This document shows, piece after piece, positions 31,063 to 41,275 of a stretch of 64,000 nt of DNA. The stretch's first letter is position 1, and every line of letters starts with the position of its first letter. Source of the DNA: Macrostomum hystrix (lineage: Eukaryota > Platyhelminthes > Macrostomidae); the NCBI GenBank assembly GCA_950097015.1, contig CATNEN010000001.1, positions 15,679,001 through 15,743,000 on the forward strand, in the 5' to 3' direction. The notes under the pieces are model-generated. The model saw only the letters and a program-made list of their open reading frames with translations, ran no database searches and was not told where the DNA came from. Position numbers and translations under genes: made by a program.

Positions 31063-31261
31063 TGACAAGTTGCAGACAAGTCCTGCTTTAGAGCTGCATA
31101 TGAGATGCAAGAACTTTTTATTCCATCATACGAACAAAGTATGCACTTAACAAAGTCCGCCCGCGAGGGCTTGACAAGATGGGAGGGAGGGGGCTGGGGT
31201 CTGTGCCATAGACATACATGTAAACGAAGGTTGGGGCTCTAGGCTCGCTCACGGCACGTCA
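31063..31261 (-). repeat. Gypsy derivative 5' LTR (199 bp)
   Basis: Partner of 28030-28228, with about four differences. It is followed by the CTTAC duplication. Confidence 0.93.
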
Positions 31262-31349
31262 CTTACAAAGACAGTAAATATGATGAATTCGCAGATTGCT
31301 CCGCCAACAAGACAGTATCATTGCACAGTTCATGGCATTTGACTGCAAG

Positions 31350-31450
31350 AATATATATATATATATATAGAATAGCAGAGAGAATATATAGAATATAGAA
31401 TATATATATACTTATATTTTACTTATGCATTTACTTATTATACTTATTAT
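31350..31450. repeat. AT-rich simple repeat
   Basis: A TA dinucleotide run with AGAATATATAGAATATAG-like units, ending next to the 5' region of the LINE. Confidence 0.8.
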
Positions 31451-31726
31451 ATTTGCACCTCGGTGCAAGTATATGCCGCAACCTCCTAGTGGTGAAGTCG
31501 GAGAGCCGCGCTTAACTGCTGCGGCGGCCAACTGCGGCAGGACCAAGCGAGGGCAGCGAAGCACGCGCCGTCGAGTTTAACGTCGGCGTGAGCGGAACCG
31601 GCGAGGTCGGCTGCGTGGCGCCGCCCGTCAAGCTGCTGCAACTGCGGGTCCTTCGGATCCTCCGGGTGGCGCTGGGGACCGGGAGGCTCAACAGTATCGA
31701 GCCCCAGCTCTATCGGAAGGCAAGCT

Positions 31727-32916
31727 TTGGGTCAGGACGCCGAATTGCCGCACTCTCAAGGCCAACTGCGGCGAGAGGCGCTGACGACACTGGCGTTCAA
31801 CCTGAGCTGCGATGTCATCGCAATACAGGAGGTGTCCATCAAGGCGGAACCAGGACTTCACTGTGAACACCTGGGTGCCGGCTGGATTTTCGTCTATTCT
31901 GCAGCGGACCAACGAGGACGTGGAGGAGTTGGAGCGCTGATCGGGCCGAGGCTATAGCAGAGCTACCGCTGCGTCTCCTTGACAGATCGCGTGCTTCGTG
32001 TCGACGTTCAGCTTCGCGGCCGAAACGCCCGCCTATTCTGCGTGTATTTGCCACCTGCCACTCGTCCAGATGATGCTTTTTCGAGCAACTCTCTGCACTA
32101 GTGGAGGAGACAGCGCAGCGCGACACCGTGGCCGTACTTGGAGACCTGAACGCAGTTCTGCGGAGGTCCAATCGGTCACTGTTTGTCACACCAGGCGAGA
32201 ACGGCAATACCGGAGTGCTTGAGGATTTCCTGGAGAGGCAGGACATGGTGTCGGCCAACATCCGTTTCCGAAAGCCACTGAACAGGCTCGCAACCTTCGT
32301 GGGCTGCAAAAGGAGGCGACGAAACGCGCGCGGCCGCAATGCTACACGTCGGCTGGCACAGCTCGAACACGTGCTGGTGCGGGCCCGGGAACGCCGCCGC
32401 ATCATTAATTGCTGCACCATCACGCCACTAGTACTGCGGTCCGATCACCGGCTCTTCGTCTGCGATCTTAATCTACGCGATCCGCTCTACCGACCACCAA
32501 AGCGGCCACCGCGGCGCTACTACCGCGCTCTCAAGGACGCTGACACACGTCGCCGCTTTGCTAGTGCATTCACCACCGCACTGGGCGGCAAATGTGGAAG
32601 CGCTGATTACACGGAAGTCAGTGCTGCAGTTCGAGCCGCGGCAGAGCAAGCGGTTCCGCTGATGCGACCGGCCCACTGTGGTCTGGCAGTTCGACCCCGG
32701 AATACGGCAAGCGAGGGAGGAGCTGGAGGGGCTCCGTCTGGGCAGGCGGCCAACCCGTGAGGCGGAGGAAGCCTTGGCAGCTGTCTACCTGCAGCGACAG
32801 CAAGCTGCTGTGGATGACGCTATCAGCGCTGTATCTGCCGCTGGTCCCGACGCTAGAGGTCGAGTGGCCTGGTCCACCATCAATGCTCTTACAGGGCGAA
32901 AGCGGCGCCTACACCT
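31727..32916 (+). pseudogene. LINE endonuclease domain, several frame breaks
   Basis: Endonuclease signatures appear in order: the CDVIAIQEV segment (about 31810), GRGGVGALIG (about 31920), GDLNAVL (about 32140) and SDHRLFVCDL (about 32440), matching the APE fold of non-LTR retrotransposons. At least two frame changes and a stop (TAG near 31956) break it. A linker domain with a WSTINALTGRKRR motif (about 32870-32905) leads to the MITE insertion. The clade was not determined. Confidence 0.75.
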
Positions 32917-33316
32917 GGGCCCGATTTCATAAAAAACCTACAAGCGACAATTTGACAAGATACAAGCAACAAGCGACAAGTGACAACGATTTCGGTTTCA
33001 TAAACCGAAGCTCGCCCTTCCTTTCATGTTAAAAATAGATCGTGTCTGGTGTCTATGGGCAAACTGTGAGAAATCGATCCATTTTTGTGGAGACACTTGT
33101 GTTGCCTCTTTAGTCTATGGTCCAAAGCCAAACTCCCGGCGGAACTCGAAAATCCCGAGAATAGCGCTTTTAAATTGTCGAATTTTACTTGTCACTTGTA
33201 ACTTGTAACTTGTCGAATTGACATCTTGTAGGTCATGTTTATGAAACGCATTAATTTACGGAATTGTCACTTGTCAGTTGTAATTTGTCGGACAAGTGCT
33301 TTATGAAATCGGGCCC
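32917..33316. mobile_element. MITE with 17-bp terminal inverted repeats
   Basis: The ends are GGGCCCGATTTCATAAA and its exact inverse. The 400-bp interior is AT-rich and has many CGACAAGT/ACTTGTC-like direct and inverted motifs but no ORF. It splits the LINE reading frame. No unambiguous target duplication is visible: the flanks are ACACCT on the left and TGAACT on the right. Confidence 0.85.
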
Positions 33317-33765
33317 TGAACTTGGCTGGCGATACTCTGGACGAACGTCAAAATGAGCTGCGTGAGTTCTTCGATGCCATTGTCAACGCGCCGCCACCCC
33401 CGCTGCCCACCAACCTGAGACTGCCGCCGGAGACGTCTTTGCCGTCGACAGAAGATTTCAGTGTAGCCCCAATCACCGCGGAGGATGTCGTGAAGCTGGC
33501 CCAAAAGTCACCGGGCGGCAAGGCTCTGGGTCCTGACGAGGTGCCCATCGAAGCACTGCGTCTCTACTGTGTGGCCAACGAGGTCGCCAGAGTGATGAAC
33601 CGCGTGCTCTTCGGTGAGGAGGCCCCTAACGAATGGACCATGGCGCACATCGTCGCTATACCAAAGAAGCCGGGCACCACAAGGCTGGAGGAGCACAGAG
33701 GCATCTGCTTACAGTCCTGCGCTGCGAAGCTGTTCAACCGGGTGCTGTTATCGCGGCAGCCCGTG
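33317..33765 (+). pseudogene. LINE reverse transcriptase, N-terminal part
   Basis: The frame resumes after the MITE. It contains the KSPGGKALGPDEVP segment and the IVAIPKKPGTTRLEEHRGI segment typical of RT motifs 0-2a of non-LTR elements. It stops being recognisable after CAAKLFNRVLLSRQPV and runs into a triplicated GATTTGAGC-like sequence. The catalytic YxDD region is absent. Confidence 0.75.
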
Positions 33766-33801
33766 ATGGATCTGAGCGATTTGAGCGATTTAAGCGATGC
33801 A

Positions 33802-33895
33802 GGCCACAGTGTCTCTGACATCATGAGGATCACCGGTTAACAGACCGAGACGACCGTGCGGCGATATCTTTCTAGGCAGCGTGACGGTGTGACGA
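33802..33895 (+). pseudogene. Possible tyrosine-recombinase C-terminal fragment
   Basis: One frame reads AGHSVSDIMRITG, then a stop, then QTETTVRRYLSRQ. The spacing resembles the end of Crypton- or DIRS-type tyrosine recombinases, in which a His/Arg pair is followed by the catalytic Tyr. The expected His is not present at the stop. It is short, so chance similarity is possible. Confidence 0.25.
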
Positions 33896-34215
33896 ACTAG
33901 AGTCCGTGTACAGACGAGTTTTCCCAGAAGTCAGAAGAAATTATGCAAGACCAATAACGATTTCTTAAAGTCAACCACGGCTTGTCAGCGGCAGCGCCAG
34001 GGTCCCGGTTACTCGTTCTCGACTCCAATGTGGTTAGTCTCCAGCTAATTAAAATGTCTTAATTGTTTTAAATGTCTGTACTCCTTAGATTGTAATTATA
34101 TTCCGCTCCGACGCTCGCTCTTACGCCACAAACCGTCCTTTCAAATTATATTTAAGTTCGCGCCAGATTTCTAAGAAAGATGAAGTTAACAAAAATAAAT
34201 AGTGACATCGTTACA
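33888..34215 (-). repeat. Probable 3' LTR of the 36-42 kb gypsy element
   Basis: On the minus strand, a purine tract (AAGGGGCGGG) precedes TGTAACGA, and the left end reads TCGTCACA on that strand, giving short inverted termini TGTAACGA...TCGTCACA. The size (328 bp) and position downstream of pol fit an LTR. No matching 5' LTR was found to the right. Confidence 0.45.
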
Positions 34216-35331
34216 CCCGCCCCTTATCCAAAAAAACTAAAGCTGCTATTAACAGTAGCGACAAACGATGAAGTAAGAATAGAACCCACAGAATCAAACA
34301 AGCTAAATCCCAACAGCGGAACAAATAACTCGCGAGCGTAGATGGCTACGAAGACGCAAAGCGCGGAGTGCAACTCACATAGCACGGCACAAATTGCCCA
34401 TAACTTGGTTCTTGACAGACTGAGTGGTGGTCACAAACGCAACTAGAAAACGCAACTAGGCTTAATCGAGTCATCTTTTCCCAGGCACACAGGCACGGTC
34501 AGCAAGAGACTGAAACGAATGATGGAACACTCCTGCTAATACAGCCGCATGACAAAATCGCATGACAAAAAAGAACACGAAGAAAACAGGACTGATCGGA
34601 AACACTTCTAGGCTTGGCAAAACTGGGGAAGTCCGCGAACGCAAACGTCTTTACATAAAAAACGCAGTCAGGACCAAACTTACAACGCACAGGGCGGAAC
34701 AGCGACTACAGGGCAACCTCGGTAACACGGCACAAACAGAAGGCAGGATCAACGGACCGGGCTGAACAACAGACACTCGAAGGCAAAAACTCTTCTCAGC
34801 GGGGCGAAAACTTAAATAAAATCGGTTACAGAACAGAAAAGACATTGCAACAACCACCACCGAACAGTAATGCAGGCAAACCTACAAAGGACTGGCCGCA
34901 CACGGCTGAAAAATAAATAAATAAGGGCGGTCACACACTCAGGGTCGGAACACGCTGCGACGGAAAGAGGGGAAAGAAACTGTGACATTAGCTTGATGCA
35001 ACTAGATGAGTAAAACAAAAACGCACGGCGAAAAGTACGGAAAAGCTTATAGCGTTGGGTAATGACGCCAGGAAGTACACTCGGAGATAATCTGAGTCCG
35101 GCTGAGCGCCACGAATTAGAAGAGCAAAAAACACAAAATCACAACATTAAAATTAACGCAAACCACATTTTTAATAATTTTTTCCGTTTTTTATAAACAA
35201 CACATTTGGGCAAGCCGGTGCTCTCATGCTTGCCGCAGATGGCATGCACCCCGGGGTCACCACGTGATCTCAGGCAGACTGGCTGTCTCCGAAGTGCTAG
35301 AGTGTGCATGCGGCCGACTTTGCGGTTGATT
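34216..35331 (-). other. Long 3' untranslated region of the gypsy element
   Basis: There is no recognisable gene between the integrase stop at 36095 and the LTR candidate, a long non-coding stretch for a gypsy element. AT/GC composition is mixed and no domain appears in any frame. Confidence 0.4.
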
Positions 35332-35520
35332 GGTGACGGCTGACTCGGTGACGACTGGCTCGGTGACGGCTGACTCGGTGACGACTGGCTCGGTGACGGC
35401 TGACTCGGTGACGACTGGCTCGGTGACGGCTGACTCGGTGACGACTGGCTCGGTGACGGCTGACTCGGTGACGACTGGCTCGGTGACGGCTGACTCGGTG
35501 ACGACTGGCTCGGTGACGGC
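35332..35520. repeat. Perfect 30-bp minisatellite, six copies
   Basis: The unit is two related 15-mers (GGTGACGGCTGACTC and GGTGACGACTGGCTC), repeated about six times without change. Because the period is a multiple of three and lacks stops, several frames on both strands are open across it. Confidence 0.95.
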
Positions 35521-36094
35521 GGAGCGACGCACATCTATGGCCCGGTTGACGACACGCAGCAGTCGTCAGCGGTCGCAGGCGGTCTGACAAGGCAAGGGCC
35601 GCGAGACAGGTCAGAGCCGACTCTGGCAGATTTCCGACCAGCCTACGATCAGCCGGATGCCCGCGGTCGTCCGCAACGGTAGCGAGCGAGCGACACCAGC
35701 AGCAGAAAGCACGCAGTCCTCACCAGTGAAGACTACCGACCTCAACCACAGCGAAGTCACCGACGGTGACCACGGCCACTTCCGCCACCGGCCTCACCCG
35801 GTGAGACAGAACACAGCACAACAGGCAGACGGGTGGCTAAGGCCAACCCAGGCAGAGCACAGCACAGACAAACAACAGAGACCGAAAAACAAACAGAACA
35901 AGAAAACCTAAGAAAAACCTCAAGAGCGAAGAAGACATGAAAGATAGCCCGAAGAGTGCCAGAACAGACTTTCGTTAAAACTCCCCTTCGATCTCCAGAG
36001 GGGCAGCAGGAAGGACGGACACAGACTCTAACCGCGCTCTTCCCCTCACCACAGACCGGATGGGAGAAACAGCGTCTGGATGAATCTAGAGGGC
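35521..36094 (-). other. Non-coding 3' region of the gypsy element
   Basis: No gene is visible. The sequence is rich in ACAG and CAGA motifs and ends at the stop codon of the integrase frame. Confidence 0.4.
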
Positions 36095-37410
36095 TTACGC
36101 ACGACCCTCCCCGACCTCGTGGTGGTTGTGTGGGCTACCACCGACTCCTCCTTTAAGACACGGAGCAGATCCCGGATCAGTTGGCTCCTCCTTCGGGCTC
36201 ACGTGTCCCGGGTCCGGGGGCTCTGGGCTCCGTGGGGTGGTGGGACGAGAGGCTTGAACTGACTGATAACTAGCAGGCTCCAGATCTAGCAGGGTGGCAG
36301 CACTGCTGTGGGTCGCAGCTTCAGTGGGCCACGTCACGCCGTCAGACCGTGACACGCTAGATGGTGGACTTACTGTGCTTTCTTTGTCTTGCGCAGCGCT
36401 ACTGGAGCTGTCAACACTACTGGGCAGGACTTCAGCGCCTTCAAGGCCACTCGCATCGACACGACTGGCACCCGACATAGAGGACTCGGGCAACGCTTGG
36501 CTACTTCTGTCAGACTCGCTGACTGACAGCTTAGGGCGAAATTTCTCAACAGCATCTAAGTAGCTAGGCTTCCTCACACAGCGTTTCAATCGATCCACAT
36601 TGTACACATTGTGCTTGGGGTTCGGCAACCTCTGGTCAGACCCACTGGGGTCTGCTTCGGGCACGAGGCGATAACTCCGCTCTGTGATCTTTTGAATTAC
36701 ACGGTAGGGACCTAGCCACACATTGGAATCCAGGCCTTTGTGACTTGGATTGAGGACCCATACTAACTCGTCGACTTCAAAACAGCTATGGTACAGGCCT
36801 CTGTCATAGTAACGCTTTTGGCGCTGCTGGGCTTTGCCCCGAATTTCTCTGGCTAAAGTAAAGACATCGACTAAGTCCTTGTAAAGTCTATGGGCGAATA
36901 CTTCCGGACAATACTGTTCCTGTGGCAGGCGCCCGTACTTGAGGTCCAATGGGAACATGAGCTCTCTCCCTAAGAATAACTGGGCTGGCGTGAAACCGGT
37001 AGACTCAGCCACTGTCGCCCGGATAGATAGGCCTGCTAAGCGGGCGGCTAGTGACCAATCGCACTGTTTCTCTATGCTCACGGCACGGATCTGGGCTTTA
37101 ATGGTCTGAATGGCTCGCTCAACTTTGCCATTGGCCTGTGGCCGGCGGGCTGCGATGCGAACTCGGTCAATTTCCAGGAGCCTTAGCAGTTCATCTAATG
37201 TCTGGTTAATAAAAGCGGTCCCATTATCGGACACTAGGTTCTCCATCGCTTCCCACCTAACTACCCACTCCGACAGAATAGCTTGGGCGGTAGTGGAAGC
37301 AGAAGCATCGGGAACTGGGACAATCTCTAGCCAGCCTGAGAATCGATCTATCAGGATCAGCAGGTACTTATTTCCATCTTGCTCAGGGAATGGCCCGGCG
37401 TGGTCAACGT
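36095..37410 (-). pseudogene. Gypsy family A integrase core and C-terminal domain
   Basis: The core has Asp in the LIDRFSG region, Asp in SDNGTAF (about 37230) and Glu in GKVERAIQ (about 37115). The family-specific LVWVLNP and WLGPYRV tail and a Ser/Pro-rich end follow. The upstream H2C2 part lies in a different frame; the break is near 37411. The Met at 37246 is unlikely to be a real start because the frame is open above it. Confidence 0.85.
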
Positions 37411-38637
37411 GGCAGTCTGGTTTGGATAGCCAGCTACCGCTGGCTGCATGGGCTCTTTGTTCCTTCTCTTTCCCTTTTTGGTCCGGGCGCAGATCTCACA
37501 CTCCGCAATAACTCCCTTGACCAGAACTTCTAGATTGCTAACGTGGAAACGTGACTTCATGGCTCTCAGGGTCTTGGATACACCACAATGGTTTATTTCG
37601 CAGTGGTAACTTTTGATCATTTCTTCCAAATTAGCAGTTTCGGGAATGACTAGCACAGACCGGGCTGGACGTCCCTTCTTGGCTGGTTTTCTAAGGAACA
37701 GCAAGCCCTCCTTAACGAACAGGTTTTCAAACTTCGACCAGAGTTGTCTAGTTTCCCGACTGCATGATTGCAACTCACTCTTGTCCCATTTCTCACCCGT
37801 CTGGACAGCACTTAAGAGGTTCGCTAGGTCTATTGATGATTCTTGCACCTCCCTAGCCCAGCTCTCTTCCTGGGCCTCCGTCATTTCTTCGATTTCGGTT
37901 TCGGTTTCCGAAGAATCTAGGTCGACAGGGCAAGGTCGGAGGGGCTTGAGCACCTTGGACTGGCTGTCAATAGCCTGAATACCGATTGGCGGCAGGGTGG
38001 GCTCTACTGTCTTAGTCTCGTTCAGATCCGTCGCCAGCGCTACAGGGACATTCTGACTCTTGTCCATGGCTTTAAAGCTAACTGACAATAGGGCGGAATT
38101 AACCGACGCTTCTTGGGCTCGCGTCGGTAAGGTGGGCTCGGGCCCAGGGGCTGTGGACACCTCTACCTCACAGCTGCTTGGCGTCACTGATTGACTCTGG
38201 CCGTCACATTGGATCCTAGGTGGAGCTACCCCCTCCGAATTCTGGGTGCTCACATTGGCTTCGGTGCTCACGGACCCTGTGGCTTGGATGCTCATGGTGC
38301 CTCCTTCCGGGCCTGGAGTCTGACTCCACGCGTTCACTTTCCCGCCTGACACCCGGGCGACACGGACGATGGCGGTCTGTGGGTTTGCCTGTTGGAACTT
38401 TTCCTTGAATGCCGGGATCTTACTACAGGTGGGGCAGTCAATGTGGTCTGCTCGAAACCTGGGATTGCGGCTAAGGATGTCAGCATTGACATGGTCTTTT
38501 CCAGCCCTATGATGGATTTCGAAATCGTATTCGGTTATGCGCTCTAGCGGAGTCTGGTCAACCCGGAAGTCATAGACCTCTATCGTCGACAGCCACTGGG
38601 CTAACATGCCGGTGGCGTGTTTTTTGAGTGCAGCCAC
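37411..38637 (-). pseudogene. Gypsy RNase H end, linker and integrase zinc finger
   Basis: The frame starts in the last part of RNase H (TPLERITEYDFEIHHRAGKDH) and has a CPTC motif. A long acidic and Ser/Thr-rich linker of about 200 residues follows, then the H2C2 finger (CEINHCGVSKT and CEICARTKK) near 37600-37490. The left end loses frame within the GYPNQ segment that normally leads into the integrase core. Confidence 0.8.
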
Positions 38638-40376
38638 TGCAGGGCTGCTGCGTCAGTTCTGACTATGAATGGCCTATCTAGGAGGTAGGTCCGGAACTGC
38701 TCTAACATGATAACTACCCCCAGGAGCTCTCGCATTGTGGCACAGTAATTCCGTTGCGCGGCAGAGAATTTTTTTGAGGCATAGGCTATGACACATTCCT
38801 GATCTCCCGGACCATTCTGGGAAAGAACCGCGCCCGTTCCATTCAGGGAGCTGTCGCAGTCCAGGATGAACTGGCCGGCATTGGGCGATAAGTCTGGGTA
38901 GGCTAGCACTGGGGGCGCGCAAAGCCTGGCCTTTAAGTCGGCGAATGCCTCCTCGTGCTCGGCCTTCAAAACAAACTTCCCATTTCCACGGGCCAGCGCA
39001 TAGAGCGGTGTCGCAACAACGGAGAAATTCGGAACAAATTTGCGGTAATAATTCACAAACCCCAGAAACGAGAGCACTTCCTTTGGATCTGTGGGTGTGG
39101 ACCACTCGCGAATTGCTTTAGTCTTGGCTGGATCGGCTTCAATTCCCTTGCCTGAGACAATGAAACCTAAAAAATTGACTTTATCACGGAACAACTCACA
39201 CTTGCTGGGCTTAATCTTAAGATTTGCCTTACGGAGGCGCCAAAGAACTACTGCTAAGTGGCCGATCATTTGATCGTGATCTCTTGCCTTCACAATAATG
39301 TCATCCAGATACACTAGGCACACTCTAAGGAGTAATGGCTGGAGCACTTTCTGCATCAATCTAGCAAAGGTGGCGGGAGCGGTCTTCAGCCCAAATGGGA
39401 CCACTGTCCAACGAAACGTGCCCTGGGGGCAGGAAAAAGCCGTTAAATTTCTGTCCCGCTCTCTCACACCTACCTGCCAATACGCGGATGTCAGATCTAG
39501 GCTGCAGAACACATGGGCCCCTGCTAAACTATCAAAGGACTCATCAATAAGCGGCAAAGGGAAGCTGCACGGCTTTATTCTTGAGTTAGTGAATCGGTAG
39601 TCAATGCAAAGTCTATGCGACCCATCTTTCTTTTTGATTAAAACTATCGGAGCCGCCCATTCCGTCTGGTGACATTCCTTAATCACTCCACAGTCAAGCA
39701 GCTCCGCGATGTACTGGTCTAAAAACTCTTTCTGCCCTGGCGATGTGCGGCGAGTGGGCTGAGACACGGGGCGACAGGTTGGGTCCTTCAGTTCTATTTC
39801 CATTTCCACTAGGGTTGTATGGCCTAGGTCTGTGTCCGACTTTGAGATTTGACTCATGAAATAATTGAGCAGCTTCATAGTAGTGGCCATTTGGACAGGC
39901 GATAGCTTGGCCTGATCGAGACGAAATTGATTTCTCAGCCACTCCCTAGTCCTTTCGTCTGGGGGCGGGAGCTTCTCCACTAGCCTGACTAAGTTACCTA
40001 CGTTCTCAGTTGTAAAATGCTTCTCATGGAGCTGAGTTTCAGACACTACTTCATCAGGGCCAATGCTCTGGAAAGAGGCGATTTCCTGACCCTTTCTAAT
40101 GGCGACGGGCTGGTCCTCACTGTTTAGCAGACGAACTAGGACATGGCGGCCATCAGAAACATTGTCCAGAGATCGGGCGACCATACATTCCCCCTCGGTT
40201 CGAAAAAGGCGAGGTCCTAGAACTCCGGGATCAGCATGCAGCACGCGGCTGGGAATCAGCGATTCAGAACGGGGTGCTATCTCAATGTCGCAGGCGGAGG
40301 TAACTCGCCTGACACGATAAAGTTCTGTCCCCTTGAATGACTGGGACCAACTCTCCATCCACTGTGGCTTTGCCAT
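38601..40376 (-). pseudogene. Gypsy reverse transcriptase and RNase H
   Basis: The frame holds a 190-residue region after protease, then RT with the LDLTSAYWQ and YLDDIIV motifs (catalytic Asp pair near 39300), and RNase H from LDCDSSLNG (about 38860). It ends at a frame break in a run of six A (minus strand, 38625-38620), beyond which the sequence continues in the next frame. The Met at 40376 is probably not the native start, since homologous sequence continues upstream in another frame. Confidence 0.85.
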
Positions 40377-40396
40377 CGGCTAACAGATGGATAACC

Positions 40397-41275
40397 TTAA
40401 AAATTGCGCATAAAGTCCAGACCTAAAAGGACATCCGAGAGCCCCGTCTCCATAACTAAGAAAACCTGCGGCTTGGTTAGGTTGCCCAGGGATACCTCAC
40501 AACGCAGCGTACCTAATATTGCGGTTTGGGTACCATTGAATGCGGTGGCATTGCGCTTCTGTGTGGATGGGGTGAAAACGTTGTTAATTGGGTCAGCTTC
40601 TACGCGTTGGTCCCTTAATTTGGTGCCCATAACACTGGCATTCGCACCGGAGTCAAGACAGGAAATTATGCTGCTCTCTCCTACACTTAACTGGACAAAA
40701 AAACTCGACTCCGCTTGGCACCCAGGATTACTGGTCGAAGCCCGGTCACACTTGACATTGGCTGGCAACTCACTAACATCAAAAGCACGATCACTGGGGC
40801 GTCCGGGGTCAGTTTCTCTGCGGAATCTAACTCGGAGGCCAACTAGCTGACGATTCGGGACTCTAGGCCGCAGTTCAGGGTCAAGCCGGGAATAGTGCAC
40901 GAATACACTGTCCCCCATGAGACTAGAGCGGATAAACCCATGAGAGAGATACCACTGAGTGATCACACCGGTTTCGACGGGTGGGCCTCTCTGATTAGGT
41001 GGGCCTCTGATCTGCTGGCTACCCCTACCTGGGGGCAGAGGATGTGGGCACTCCGCGACTAGGTGGTCCAACTGGCCGCAACGATGGCATGCGCGCGAAG
41101 GCTTGCTTGTAGGTTGCGCTCGTCCGTAGCCATAATGATGGGGCTGGGAGTTTGTGAGGCCCCTCGGAGTGGGAACTTGGTGTGAGACCTCACCCCCCTG
41201 CCCTCCGCGGCGATGGGACGACGGATGCCCGGCTTGGATACCTGACTCCGGTTGGGTGAATGGAGGCCTAAAGCT
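40397..41275 (-). pseudogene. Gypsy nucleocapsid zinc knuckle and aspartic protease
   Basis: This frame is the direct continuation of gag after the TAG at 41278-41276. It carries one CCHC knuckle (CHRCGQLDHLVAEC, about 41085-41040) and a retropepsin with DSG (about 40640) and a second hydrophobic-Gly motif near the end (VLLGLDFM). It stops at TAA just after NF, where a run of five T (minus strand) shifts the frame away from RT. Confidence 0.8.

Larger units (their letters stand above)
28030..31261 (-). mobile_element. Ty3/gypsy deletion derivative with LTRs and target duplication
   Basis: Two 199-bp LTRs (28030-28228 and 31063-31261, TG...CA) differ at about four positions. The flanking pentamers are both CTTAC (28025-28029 and 31262-31266). 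Coding runs leftward: gag starts immediately next to the right LTR, then RT, RNase H and part of integrase. Protease and nucleocapsid and most of the integrase core are missing, so the element is non-autonomous although it inserted as a normal LTR element. Confidence 0.93.
31480..33775 (+). mobile_element. Truncated APE-type LINE interrupted by a MITE
   Basis: GC-rich sequence starts near 31480 and encodes an AP-endonuclease followed by the start of a reverse transcriptase. It ends near 33770 inside the RT, before the catalytic box. A 400-bp MITE lies at 32917-33316. No poly(A) tail or target duplication was found. The endonuclease segment 32301-32418 recurs exactly at 26626-26743. Confidence 0.8.

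Noticed and set aside
35139-35590. Open frames on both strands across the minisatellite (Ser/Pro/Gln-rich and Arg/His-rich)
   Set aside because: They result from a stop-free 30-bp period and carry no domain.
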